From contig CALAJK010000059.1 in NCBI GenBank assembly GCA_937922795.1, positions 1-39,574 on the forward strand: 39,574 bases of DNA. Reading direction: 5' to 3'. Under the pieces are notes generated by a model. The model had not been told where the DNA came from. It worked only from the letters and a program-made list of their open reading frames with translations, and did no database searches. Made by a program: the position numbers and the translations under genes. This DNA is from an uncultured Anaerolineae bacterium. Its GTDB lineage: Bacteria > Chloroflexota > Anaerolineae > Aggregatilineales > Phototrophicaceae. Within the stretch, counting starts at the first letter, position 1, and every line of letters begins with the position of its first letter. Of this stretch, positions 17,798-25,970 are shown piece by piece.

Positions 17798-17821
17798 ACT
17801 GAGAACATAGAGCGGAGGGTT

Positions 17822-19315
17822 ATGTCTGCGTCTTTTATCCAACGACGAATCAACGACCAGGCTAAACGCGCGGCTGAAACCCCGGCTGCACCGATGAGCG
17901 CCTCTCCTCTGCCGGACGATGAGGAGACTGTGTCGGTGTCCGCCGTCCCGCCTACGCCTGAACCTGCCTCGTCTGGAGCGGTTGAACCCTCCCTGACACC
18001 GCCTGCCAAACGGCGCTCTAGCCTCCGAGTCAGCGTGCTGCGGAAGCAGCTGCGCCCTAAACTGCTGGCGTCCCCAGACGAAGCCGATCATTGGCGGCGG
18101 GGCGACGCGGAGAAAGAAGCGCTGCTCATCGGCCGTCTGCACGCCCTGCTGCAGCGGGCCGGCGTCCAGCTCGCCCCGGCTGAACTGCGCGAGCTGGAGA
18201 AGGCGCTGCTCGACGATTTGCTCGGCTTCGGCGCGATCGAACCGCTCGTACAGGACAAAACCATCTCCGAGATCATGGTTGTCGGCGCGGACATGATCTT
18301 CGCTGAACAAAAAGGCAAACTGACTGAAAGCCCGATCGTCTTCGATGACGAGGATCATGTGCAGTGGACGGCGCAGCGCATCGTGCGGCCGCTGGGGCGA
18401 ACCCTCAACCGCGCCAACCCGATGGTGGACGCCCGCCTGCCGGATGGCTCGCGCGTGCATATCGTCATGCCGCCGTCGGCGCTCAAAGGCACGACCATCA
18501 CCATCCGCAAATTCCCCGGCAAACCGCTGACCGTAGACGATCTGATCAAATTCGGCTCGTTCACCCCCGAAGTGGCCGAGTTTCTGCGCGCCTGTATCGT
18601 CTCGCGGCTGAATGTCGTCGTCTCCGGCGGCACGGGTTCTGGCAAGACGACGCTGCTCAACGTCCTCAGCTCGTTCATCCCGGAAGATGAGCGCATCATC
18701 ACCATCGAGGACGCCGCTGAGCTCCAGCTCACCCAGCGGCACGTTGTCACCCTCGAGACTGCTCCGCCCATCTCCGGCGGCGACGGCGTCGCCGGCCGGT
18801 TGACCATCCGCGACCTGGTGCGAGGCGCGCTGCGGATGCGGCCGGACCGCATCGTAGTAGGCGAGTGCCGCGGTGGCGAAGCGCTCGATATGCTTCAGGC
18901 GATGAACACCGGCCATGATGGGTCGCTGACCACCATCCACAGCAACAGCCCGCGCGACTGTATGGCGCGCCTGGAGACGCTGTGTTTGATGGCCGGCATG
19001 GATCTGCCGGTGGGCGTTATCCGGCGGCAGATCGCCGGCGCGGTCAACCTGATCATCCAGCAAAGCCGCTTGAAGGATGGCACGCGCAAGATCGTGCAGA
19101 TCACCGAAATTCAGGGTATGGAGGGCGAAAATATCACCCTCCAGGACCTGTTCGTCTATCGCACGCCGGGGTATACCGGCTCAGGCTACTCGCATGCCGG
19201 CGGCGGCGCGCTGGAGCCGACCGGCTTCCGGCCTAATTTTGAAGACCGGCTAAAGGAGCACGGTTTCAAGCTGATGGCCAGCGTCTTCGGCGGCGGCAGC
19301 CGTTTCAAGAAATGA
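17822..19315 (+). CDS. cpaF: CpaF/TadA-type secretion ATPase
   Basis: Encodes 497 residues, with GGAGG 2-6 nt before the start. A disordered Pro/Ser-rich N-terminus (1-65) precedes the CpaF N-domain and the RecA-like core with Walker A GGTGSGKTT (K275), the Asp box ERIITIEDAAELQL, Walker B RPDRIVVGECRG and the His box GHDGSLTTIHSN. CpaF/TadA hexamers power Flp/Tad pilus assembly or, in archaea and Chloroflexota, related type IV filament systems. The usual partners tadB and tadC (membrane platform) and prepilin genes are not adjacent: the sugar kinase gene is upstream and a convergent aldo/keto reductase follows 23 bp later. So it is an orphan in this window. The gene is cpaF-like; symbol by similarity. 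Confidence 0.92.
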   Translation: MSASFIQRRINDQAKRAAETPAAPMSASPLPDDEETVSVSAVPPTPEPASSGAVEPSLTPPAKRRSSLRVSVLRKQLRPKLLASPDEADHWRRGDAEKEALLIGRLHALLQRAGVQLAPAELRELEKALLDDLLGFGAIEPLVQDKTISEIMVVGADMIFAEQKGKLTESPIVFDDEDHVQWTAQRIVRPLGRTLNRANPMVDARLPDGSRVHIVMPPSALKGTTITIRKFPGKPLTVDDLIKFGSFTPEVAEFLRACIVSRLNVVVSGGTGSGKTTLLNVLSSFIPEDERIITIEDAAELQLTQRHVVTLETAPPISGGDGVAGRLTIRDLVRGALRMRPDRIVVGECRGGEALDMLQAMNTGHDGSLTTIHSNSPRDCMARLETLCLMAGMDLPVGVIRRQIAGAVNLIIQQSRLKDGTRKIVQITEIQGMEGENITLQDLFVYRTPGYTGSGYSHAGGGALEPTGFRPNFEDRLKEHGFKLMASVFGGGSRFKK

Positions 19316-19338
19316 ACGCTGCCGGCCGTCGGCGTCAT

Positions 19339-20292
19339 CTACGGGTTTGAGCGCAGAAATGCCTCAATCTCGGCGATGTCGGTCTCATTCAGCCGAAAGT
19401 CCATCGCGCCGATGAAACCGTCTACCTGCTCCGGCTTGCGCGCGCCGACGATGGCTCCGGTGACGGCGGGCAGGCGCAGCGTCCAAGCGATGGCGACCTC
19501 CGCCGCCGATTTGCCGTGGCGCTGCCCGATCTCCACCAGCTTGGCGGCCACACGCAAATTGCGCGACAGCCGCGGCTCTTGAAACTGCTCGTCGCGCCGC
19601 CGCCAGTCGTCCTCCGGCAGGCTGGCCAGGCGCTCGTGGCTCATCGTCCCGGTGAGCAGGCCGGACTGCATCGGCGAGTAAACGATCACGCCGATGTTGT
19701 TCGCCTGGCAAAATGGCAGGATTTCGGCCTCAATATCGCGCCGCAGCACCGAGTACGGCGGCTGCAGCGAGGTGATCGGCGCGATCTGCAGCGCCCGGCG
19801 CATCTGCGCCACATCGAAGTTCGAGACGCCGATGTGGCGCACCTTGCCCTCTTTTTGCAGTTCGACCAGGGTTGACCAGCCCTCTTCGATGTCTTCGTCC
19901 GGGTCTGGCCAGTGAATCTGGTACAGGTCAATCACTTCGACCTGCAGCCGCCGCAAGCTGTCCTCGACTTCCTTGCGGATCGAGTCGCGCTTCAACCGGC
20001 CAAACACGTTGCCCTGCTCGTCCCAGACGAGCTCGCACTTGGTGAAGATGTAGGGCTTCTCCGCCAGGCCTTTCACCGCCCGCGCGACCACTTCTTCGGA
20101 GTGGCCTAGGCCGTAGACCGCCGCCGTATCAATCCAGTTGATGCCCAGGTCGAGCGCTCGGTGAATGGCAGCAATGGACTGCTCATCGTCTACCGCCCCC
20201 CAGCCGTATTCCCAACTGCCGCCGATCGCCCAAGCGCCAAACCCGATGGGGGTGATCAGCAGGTCGCTGTTGCCTAACTGCCGCTTCTGCAT
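19339..20292 (-). CDS. Aldo/keto reductase
   Basis: Encodes 317 residues, normal for the family. The catalytic tetrad is visible as D55, Y60, K85 and H127 in the segments WIDTAAVYGLGHSEE, IFTKCELVW and YQIHWPD. The C-terminal GAIVGARKPEQVDGF is the NADP-binding loop. It reduces carbonyl compounds with NADPH as a (beta/alpha)8 barrel in the cytoplasm; substrate unknown, closest in style to bacterial general stress AKRs. AGAGGAG lies about 11 nt before the ATG. It is convergent with cpaF and divergent from the single-receiver gene. Confidence 0.93.
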   Translation of the reverse strand: MQKRQLGNSDLLITPIGFGAWAIGGSWEYGWGAVDDEQSIAAIHRALDLGINWIDTAAVYGLGHSEEVVARAVKGLAEKPYIFTKCELVWDEQGNVFGRLKRDSIRKEVEDSLRRLQVEVIDLYQIHWPDPDEDIEEGWSTLVELQKEGKVRHIGVSNFDVAQMRRALQIAPITSLQPPYSVLRRDIEAEILPFCQANNIGVIVYSPMQSGLLTGTMSHERLASLPEDDWRRRDEQFQEPRLSRNLRVAAKLVEIGQRHGKSAAEVAIAWTLRLPAVTGAIVGARKPEQVDGFIGAMDFRLNETDIAEIEAFLRSNP

Positions 20293-20592
20293 AAATAAAC
20301 AGTCTCCTCTCTAGTAGTGTGGTGTTTCACAGCTTCTGTCAGCGGCTCGCTGCCGCCGCAGCGCCCGGCTTTGAATCTATCTGAAAGATGGGCGCCTCAC
20401 AATCGGGCTGCGCCAATGGTCATAACGACATCGGGCGAAGCTGACGCGGTGCGGCGCGCCTGACTTCTCAAGGTTCTGCTGCATCAATCTGATGCTAAGC
20501 TGAGTCAGAGAGCGGGTTTGAACAATTCATGATGCCGCGACTGCCCGATTGACTCGGCATCACGTGATTCACCCGTGAGAGACGAGGTTGGC
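20293..20592. other. Divergent intergenic region with paired TGATGC sites
   Basis: About 300 bp separate the aldo/keto reductase (-) from the receiver gene (+), with no supportable ORF. It holds two inverted pairs of one hexamer: GCATCA-ATC-TGATGC at 20481-20495, and TGATGCCG (20530-20537) with CGGCATCA (20555-20562) around a 17-nt loop. The loop contains TTGACT (20549-20554), a possible -35, but no -10 follows at the right distance. A palindrome ATCACGTGAT (20559-20568) overlaps the last arm. This looks like a regulatory region; regulator unknown. Confidence 0.5.
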
Positions 20593-20967
20593 ATGCATAC
20601 GATCCTAGTCGTAGATGACGAAGTACCCTTTCTTGACATGCTGCACATGCTGCTCGAAGGAGCGGGTTATCGCGTGCTGACGGCCTCAGATGGGTTAGAA
20701 GCGATGGCGATAGTGCACCGCCACCGCCCCGACGTGGCGCTGCTAGATGATATGCTGCCCGGCATGAACGGCGGCGAAATCTGCCTCACCATCAAGCAGG
20801 ACCCACAGCTTCGGCATATCCCGGTCATCCTCTACAGCGCCGGGGCGCGGGTGCGCGACCGCTCGTTCATCGAGCGTGTCGGCGCAGACGCTGTGCTGTA
20901 CAAACCCTTCAAACCGGAAGATGTGAAGAGCGTCATCCGAGCCTGCCTGAACAACGTCCGCGCATAG
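20593..20967 (+). CDS. Single-domain response regulator (CheY-like)
   Basis: Encodes 124 residues, just a receiver domain. ATG 20593 is preceded by GAGG at 5 nt and gives the natural start MHTILVVDDE; the GTG at 20575 would add six residues with no similarity. Acidic residues D8/D9, phosphoacceptor D52 in ALLDDMLPGMNG, S82 and K104 in LYKPF are all present, so phosphorylation should work. There is no output domain, so it must act by binding a partner. No kinase is adjacent. The stop is 4 bp from the convergent membrane protein gene. A paired-hexamer regulatory region lies upstream. Confidence 0.93.
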   Translation: MHTILVVDDEVPFLDMLHMLLEGAGYRVLTASDGLEAMAIVHRHRPDVALLDDMLPGMNGGEICLTIKQDPQLRHIPVILYSAGARVRDRSFIERVGADAVLYKPFKPEDVKSVIRACLNNVRA

Positions 20968-20971
20968 GCGC

Positions 20972-21775
20972 TCAGCGCTGGCGGCGGCGCTCGGCGTCCA
21001 GCGTCTCCTGGTCGGCCAGCAGCTCATCCAGACTTAGCTCGCCCAACCGGCTCTCCGCCAGCGCCGTGCGCAGCTCAGTGCTGATCTCGCCATCTTCTGT
21101 CAAATGGCGGCGCACCACGCTCAGGTCGGTATCCTGCCACCGGAACGCGTGCTCCGCCAGCGGCAGCCCGTCCGCCGTCACCCGCAGCCGCCAGTCACGG
21201 TGCATGGCCTGCGCGTCGTGAATCGGCAGGCGAGCGGTCGGTGTGATCAGGTTGCGCCCGCGCTCAAGCTGATAGAAGTCTTCATGGACGAATAAGCGCT
21301 GGCCGTTGCTGTCGAGGATTTCGAACTTAATTCGGCCGCGGGCGCGGGTTGGCAGGCGCACCTGCACGAACGGCTGGATGTAGTCCACGTCGTCCGGGAC
21401 GGGGCGGGTGCGAAAGACGCCGGGCGTTTGGTCGCCCCGGAACGCCATGACGCCGATGTCTACCGGGATCACCGGCGCCTGGGAGGGGTCTAGGCCGGCG
21501 CGTTCGGCGGCTTGCAGCGCGTGGGCGTACACCTGCTCCGCGCCGGACGGCCGCTGATCAGCATAGTCGTGATCGTCGTAGTCGGCGGCGTACCCGTCAT
21601 CGCGGCTCGCCGCCCGTGGGGCGGTCTCAAACTGCCGCCACAGGAAGTATACGCCCAGCAGCACCAGCAGGATCGCCGGGAAGAAACCAGCGACCAACGC
21701 CGACAGGCCGATGGCGAGCAACACCAGCCCGGCGATCATCTCTGAACTCAAGCGATTGGAAGATCGTCTCACCAC
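20972..21775 (-). CDS. Membrane-anchored beta-domain protein, paralogue A
   Basis: Encodes 267 residues from a GTG at 21775; an ATG at 21739 is an alternative with a weaker upstream site. Two closely spaced hydrophobic segments (about 13-46) are followed by an acidic linker and a soluble domain (about 95-215) with VDIGVMAFRGD, RIKFEILDSNGQRLFVHEDFYQ and HRDWRLRVTADG. The same strand order recurs in the next gene upstream (21797-22549), so the two are a tandem duplication. I do not recognise a named family. The C-terminal tail is helical and rich in Leu/Glu/Arg. The pair is likely cotranscribed, separated by 21 bp. Confidence 0.65.
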   Translation of the reverse strand: MVRRSSNRLSSEMIAGLVLLAIGLSALVAGFFPAILLVLLGVYFLWRQFETAPRAASRDDGYAADYDDHDYADQRPSGAEQVYAHALQAAERAGLDPSQAPVIPVDIGVMAFRGDQTPGVFRTRPVPDDVDYIQPFVQVRLPTRARGRIKFEILDSNGQRLFVHEDFYQLERGRNLITPTARLPIHDAQAMHRDWRLRVTADGLPLAEHAFRWQDTDLSVVRRHLTEDGEISTELRTALAESRLGELSLDELLADQETLDAERRRQR

Positions 21776-21796
21776 GTCGCGCTCAACTTGCAGCGG

Positions 21797-22549
21797 TCAC
21801 TGCCGCGCCTCGCGGTTCTGCATCCGCATCAATTCTTCCAGCGTCAGGGCATCGTCGCTGTCGCCAGCCTGCGCCAGCCGTTCCGCCGCGCCGGCGATCT
21901 GCCGCCGCCGCGCCTCCAGCGACGGCGTGACGGTGAAGCCCAACACCCCCAGCAGCGCGCCATCCACATACACCCGCAGATCCCAGTCACCGTGGCCAAG
22001 CCGATCATTGCCGGCCAGCGGCAGATGATGATCGGCCAGGATGTTCATCTCGCCGTCGCGCAGGTAGGTTTTCAGCTCATGGACGAACTGCGTCTGGCCG
22101 CTGGCGTCCAGGATTTCGAACCGCACCAGCGCGTGGCGGTCGGCGGCCTGCGGCTCCACTTGCAGTGTCAGATACGGCCGCACGCCGTTGTCATCGAGCG
22201 AGATCGTGCGTGAGCGGCGCATGAGCATCCCTTCGGCGCTGGTGTGCAGGCTGATCAAGCCCACGTCCAGCAGCGTCAGCCCGGGCGGCGCGTAGGCTTC
22301 GCGGCGGCGGGCGCGTTCGGCGGCCTCGCGCGCCTGCGGGCTCATGCGCATCCGCGCCAGCGAGGACAGTCCTGGGCCGGCCTGGAGCGCGCGCGGATCG
22401 ATCTCCACCAGCGAGGCGAAAGCGGCCACGCCGAAAAGAGCAATCAGCGCCAGCGCCACCTCAGTCGAAGCCGCGCCAGACACCAGCACCAGCGCCACCA
22501 ACGCGCCGATGATCGCCAGCCACAACACATTCCGTCGGCGTAAGCGCAT
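21797..22549 (-). CDS. Membrane-anchored beta-domain protein, paralogue B
   Basis: Encodes 250 residues from ATG 22549, preceded by GGAG at about 11 nt. The frame also opens at a TTG seven codons earlier, which is less likely. Two N-terminal hydrophobic segments (about 7-50) precede a linker and a soluble domain carrying LDVGLISLHTS, VRFEILDASGQTQFVHELKTY and HGDWDLRVYVDG. These align one to one with segments of paralogue A, including FEILD-x-x-GQ and W-x-LRV. The C-terminus ends in a similar L-x-EEL-x-x-x helix. Function unknown. A possible -10 (TATACT, 22587-22592, minus strand) lies upstream. Confidence 0.65.
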   Translation of the reverse strand: MRLRRRNVLWLAIIGALVALVLVSGAASTEVALALIALFGVAAFASLVEIDPRALQAGPGLSSLARMRMSPQAREAAERARRREAYAPPGLTLLDVGLISLHTSAEGMLMRRSRTISLDDNGVRPYLTLQVEPQAADRHALVRFEILDASGQTQFVHELKTYLRDGEMNILADHHLPLAGNDRLGHGDWDLRVYVDGALLGVLGFTVTPSLEARRRQIAGAAERLAQAGDSDDALTLEELMRMQNREARQ

Positions 22550-22704
22550 AACGCCCCCATCTCCACTCAAACCGGTATCTCTCCTAAGTATACGGCAGAT
22601 TCACGGCGCGGTTGCGCCCGTCTCGATTTTCAGCTGCGCGATGGCCGCTTTGGCCATACACTGACAAGAGACTAGACGGCTGCCCATCAGGAGATCAATG
22701 CTCG

Positions 22705-24255
22705 ATGGCTTCTTCCGCACCCAATTCACGGCCTGGGGCGGTATCCCGCCCGATCGTTCGAATCCTAACGACGGCGCTGATAGCGCTGGCGCCGCTGGCG
22801 GCCACCCTGGCGCTGGCTCGGCTGCACCTGAGGACGAACATCACTCAATTCGTACCGTACTTCAATGATGAGGTCGGCTACTGGCATCAGGTGCTGACGT
22901 TCAAGACGGCCGGCTTCAACGGCGGCTATTACAGCTTAAACGAATGGCCGCCGATGGCCAGCTTCCTGCACTACGATACTTTTGGGCCGTGGTATCCGAT
23001 GCTCTACGGCGCGGCGGCGGTGCTGGTCGGTTGGGAGCCCTATTCGGGCATCATCGTCAACGGTCTGGCGCTGGCAGTGGCGCTGTTCACCTTCTACCTG
23101 CTGCTGCGCCTCCCGCCAAGGCGGGCGCTGCTGGCCGGCGGCTTCACGCTGACTTCCTGGCCGGTGCTGCTGTTCCTGTTCAGCAACATGCAGGAATCGC
23201 TCCAGCAGGCATTCGCCATCGGCACGGCCATCCTGTTCTACGCGGTGATCACCCGGCGTGGGCGGCTACCGGCGGCGCTGTACCGGGGCGGGCTGGCCTG
23301 GCTGCTGGCCATCGCCATCACCCGACCGGCGTGGGCGCTGCTCTTTCTGCCGTATTTCGGCCTCGCCAGCCGCCGGCGCGGTTGGGGACGGCTGATCATG
23401 ACGCTGCTGCAAAGCACCCTAGCGGTGGGCGTGGTGCTGCTGGCCGGCATGATCACGGGAGCGCCGGGCAACAATTCGATCTATAAGACGATCGGCAGTT
23501 TCACCATCTCGCCGGACATCGGCGTGCGCTATCTGCTGGCGTATGTCAGCGGCAATCTGGCGGCGTTTTTCAACCCGCGCAAGCCGCTCCTTGACTGGCT
23601 GCAAACGGTGCAAACGCTCGTCCTCATCGCCGGCGCGCTCATCGTCCTGTGGCGGAGACGCGGCGCTGCCGACGGCATCCGCGATGAAGCTGCCTTTCAC
23701 GCGCTCAATCTGGGCGGCATCGTGGCCGCCAGCCAAGCGCTGTACATCGTCGGCACAGGCGGCGACTACCGTGTGACCGGCGCGCATCTGCTGCTCTCCG
23801 GCCTGCTGCTGGTCTTGTGCCGGCGCGACCGGGTCGCGCTGGCGCTGCTGGCGTCCAATCTGGTCTTCTTCCCGGCCTTCCTCGACCACTACGCCGCCGC
23901 CGCGCGCCCAGCGCTCACCGCCGACCGGGCAGCGCTGACCGAGTTCCGCGCCGCTGCGCACCAGGCAGTCCGCTACGACCCACATGCCGCCTCAGCCTGG
24001 TGCAATACGCTCATCCTGCCGATCCCGCTGTACGACGAACGGCTGACCGGCATTCCCGGCGGCATCGGCCTGTCATTCTTTGTCGATGCGGACGAAGTGC
24101 CCCTGCCGCTGAAGTCCCAGTATCTGCTGACCGACCCCGTCACCGCCGAACGTCTGCTGCGCCGTCAGCCGCGCCCCCGGCTGGAACTGCTGGCGGAGCA
24201 GCCGGCGGCGGCGCTGTACCGCAACCTGGACGCGAACTGCGCGCCCGGCGGCTGA
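22705..24255 (+). CDS. GT-C-like multi-pass membrane protein
   Basis: Encodes 516 residues from ATG 22705, with AGGAG 11 nt upstream; the frame before it (to 22612) is not used. About nine to ten membrane helices are seen. The first outside loop contains PYFNDEVGYWHQVLTF, an Asp-Glu pair placed as in GT-C glycosyltransferases (GT39/GT83-like), followed by GFNGGYYSLNEWPPMASFLHYDTFGPWYPMLYG. The C-terminal about 130 residues are soluble and extracytoplasmic. The most likely role is sugar transfer from a polyprenyl carrier, but no family-specific signature beyond the DE loop is certain. It stops 4 bp from convergent rsmA. Confidence 0.65.
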   Translation: MASSAPNSRPGAVSRPIVRILTTALIALAPLAATLALARLHLRTNITQFVPYFNDEVGYWHQVLTFKTAGFNGGYYSLNEWPPMASFLHYDTFGPWYPMLYGAAAVLVGWEPYSGIIVNGLALAVALFTFYLLLRLPPRRALLAGGFTLTSWPVLLFLFSNMQESLQQAFAIGTAILFYAVITRRGRLPAALYRGGLAWLLAIAITRPAWALLFLPYFGLASRRRGWGRLIMTLLQSTLAVGVVLLAGMITGAPGNNSIYKTIGSFTISPDIGVRYLLAYVSGNLAAFFNPRKPLLDWLQTVQTLVLIAGALIVLWRRRGAADGIRDEAAFHALNLGGIVAASQALYIVGTGGDYRVTGAHLLLSGLLLVLCRRDRVALALLASNLVFFPAFLDHYAAAARPALTADRAALTEFRAAAHQAVRYDPHAASAWCNTLILPIPLYDERLTGIPGGIGLSFFVDADEVPLPLKSQYLLTDPVTAERLLRRQPRPRLELLAEQPAAALYRNLDANCAPGG

Positions 24256-24259
24256 TCAC

Positions 24260-25078
24260 TCAGCCGGGAAAAGCCACCCGCGCCAGCGCCGCCCACTCGG
24301 CCAGCGTCAGCGTCTCCGCCCGGCGCTGCGGATCAATGCCGGCCTGCGCCAACAGCGCCTCGGCCGCCGCCGGCGGCAGCCCCAGGCCACCGGCCAGCGC
24401 GTTCTTCAACTGCTTGCGCTTCTGGCCAAAGCCGGCCTTCACCACCCGGAAGAAGGCCGCCTCATCGGGCACGTCCACCGGCGGCGTCGGGTAGGTGTCA
24501 ATCCGCACCACGGCGCTGTCCACGTCAGGGCGCGGCCAGAAGACGGCGCGGTTCAGCCGGGCGACGATGCGCGGTTGGCCGTAGAACTGGGCGCTCACAG
24601 CCAGGATGCTCATGTCGCCGGGGCCGGCCAGCAGCCGCTCCGCCACCTCCTGCTGCACCGTCAGCACCAGCCGGCGTGGACGATGGCGACTCTCCAGCAG
24701 GTGGCGCAGGATGGCGCTGGTGATGTAGTAGGGCACGTTGGCGACCACCACGTAGGGCTCTGGGGCGAACAGCGCCGCCACGTCCACCGTCAAGATGTCC
24801 TGGTACAGCACAGTGACCGATGGACAGCCGGCCAGCGCTTTTTCCAGGATGGGGCGCAGGCGTGTGTCCACCTCGACCGCCACCACCCGGCGCACTGCTC
24901 GCGCCAGCCGTTCGGTCAGCAGGCCGGTGCCGGCGCCGATCTCCAGCGCCTGCTCGTCAGGCGTCAAATCGGCGGCGGCGATGATCTTCTCCAGGGCGTT
25001 CGGATCGTGCAGAAAATTCTGTCCCAGGCTCTTCTTGGGGAAGATGCCGTGCGCTTCCAGCAGGGCGCGGGGGTTCAT
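24260..25078 (-). CDS. rsmA: 16S rRNA dimethyladenosine transferase RsmA/KsgA
   Basis: Encodes 272 residues from ATG 25078, giving the standard start MNPRALLEAHGIFPKKSLGQNF; an ATG 11 codons upstream is not favoured. The SAM site motif I is LEIGAGTGLLTERLA (about 46-60), the acidic ribose-binding residue lies in VAVEVD, and motif IV is NVPYYIT (114-120), where the Asn-Pro-Tyr binds the target adenine. The enzyme makes m6,2A at two adjacent adenines in helix 45 of 16S rRNA, a late step in small-subunit assembly. It follows the HAD gene by 50 bp and probably shares its transcript. Confidence 0.96.
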   Translation of the reverse strand: MNPRALLEAHGIFPKKSLGQNFLHDPNALEKIIAAADLTPDEQALEIGAGTGLLTERLARAVRRVVAVEVDTRLRPILEKALAGCPSVTVLYQDILTVDVAALFAPEPYVVVANVPYYITSAILRHLLESRHRPRRLVLTVQQEVAERLLAGPGDMSILAVSAQFYGQPRIVARLNRAVFWPRPDVDSAVVRIDTYPTPPVDVPDEAAFFRVVKAGFGQKRKQLKNALAGGLGLPPAAAEALLAQAGIDPQRRAETLTLAEWAALARVAFPG

Positions 25079-25128
25079 GCGGGGTTCATCCCTTCTGGAG
25101 CGGCCAGGCATGCCGCGGCCAGGACGGC

Positions 25129-25818
25129 TCAGCAGGCCAGTGGCACGCGCGCCAGGAAGCCGGTCAGGTCATCCAGCAAGTAGTCGGGCGCGCAGGCTTC
25201 CAGTTCGTCGCGGTCGGCGTAGCCGGTCAGCACCGCCACCGCCACCGCCCCCAGCGCCCGCGCACAGGCCACGTCCGCCGGCGTGTCGCCGATGACGATC
25301 ACCCGTTCAGGCGGAAGCGGGACGCCGAGGAGCTGCTCAGCCCGCGCCCGCGCCAGGAACGGCAGCCGATTGCGATCCATGGCCTCGCTGCCATACGCGC
25401 CGACTTTGAACCAGGCCGGGTCGAAGCCGGCGGCCTGGAGCTTGATGGGCGACGTTGCCTGCATGTTGCCGGTCAGCAGGCCGGGCAGGGCGTGAGGGTG
25501 GTCTTGCAGCGCCTGTACCAACTCGACAGCGCCGGGGCAAGCTTGGACTGGGAAGCGGTGGATGATCTGGGCGAGGTGGCGCGCCGCCGCCCGTTCGAAG
25601 TCGGGCAGCGCCGCCCCAACCTGCGCTTCGCCGTAATCGCCCTGCTGCGCCAGCAGTTCGACCAGCGTTTGCCAGTCGGTCTTGCCGCCAAAAGCGTGCC
25701 GCGAGATGTCCACCGCCGCCCCGAAGACCTCCTCGGTCGCCAGGCGGATCGCCTCGCGCCCGCAGCCCTTGGGCCACAGCAGCGTGCCGTCGATGTCGAA
25801 CAAGACCAGCCAGGTCAT
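25129..25818 (-). CDS. HAD-superfamily phosphatase (phosphoglycolate phosphatase-like)
   Basis: Encodes 229 residues from ATG 25818. The frame is open to 25959, but that upstream part is out of frame with the real remnant there. Motif I is VLFDIDGTLL with nucleophile D8 and acid/base D10, the helical cap follows, motif II is LLTGN, and motif IV is VIVIGDTPADVACA. Size and cap fit the Gph/PGP group, which removes phosphate from phosphoglycolate or similar small molecules; substrate is not proven. The ATG overlaps the stop of a decayed GNAT gene (ATGA), which suggests the two genes were once translationally coupled. Confidence 0.88.
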   Translation of the reverse strand: MTWLVLFDIDGTLLWPKGCGREAIRLATEEVFGAAVDISRHAFGGKTDWQTLVELLAQQGDYGEAQVGAALPDFERAAARHLAQIIHRFPVQACPGAVELVQALQDHPHALPGLLTGNMQATSPIKLQAAGFDPAWFKVGAYGSEAMDRNRLPFLARARAEQLLGVPLPPERVIVIGDTPADVACARALGAVAVAVLTGYADRDELEACAPDYLLDDLTGFLARVPLAC

Positions 25819-25970
25819 TCGATACGCTTTCCCATCAGAATATCCCGCTTGTCGCGCCCGCTGACATCCGACACCACGCCGATGATCTGGCAGCCGAGCT
25901 TCTGGTGGAACGCATGCGGGCGGCCTTTCAAGTCTTGCATGGCACGGATATGATCCCACGTTATGGGCAG
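25815..25970 (-). pseudogene. Tail of a decayed GNAT (AAC(6')-like) acetyltransferase gene
   Basis: The stretch between the lipoprotein stop and the HAD start translates without a stop for about 50 codons in one minus-strand frame ending at TGA 25815-25817. It contains GRPHAFHQKLGCQIIGV and RDKRDILMGKRIE. This matches the C-terminal end of aminoglycoside 6'-N-acetyltransferase-like GNAT proteins, whose consensus runs about G-x-P-x-x-F-Y-Q-K-L-G-F-x-I-V-G-V and then G-x-P-D-I-x-M-A-K-R. Conserved Tyr, Phe and the PDANG turn are replaced, so it has drifted. Upstream the frame enters the lipoprotein gene and no GNAT core remains, so the 5' part is lost. Its TGA overlaps the HAD ATG. Recognition is from memory of the family; a search would settle it. 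Confidence 0.7.

Noticed and set aside
22750-22770. GTTCGAATCC resembling a tRNA T-loop
   Set aside because: It lies in the coding region of the GT-C-like gene and no other tRNA arm is present.
25819-25959. N-terminal extension of the HAD phosphatase
   Set aside because: The extension is Pro/Arg-rich and out of frame with the GNAT remnant that actually occupies this DNA; the HAD motif starts at once after ATG 25818.
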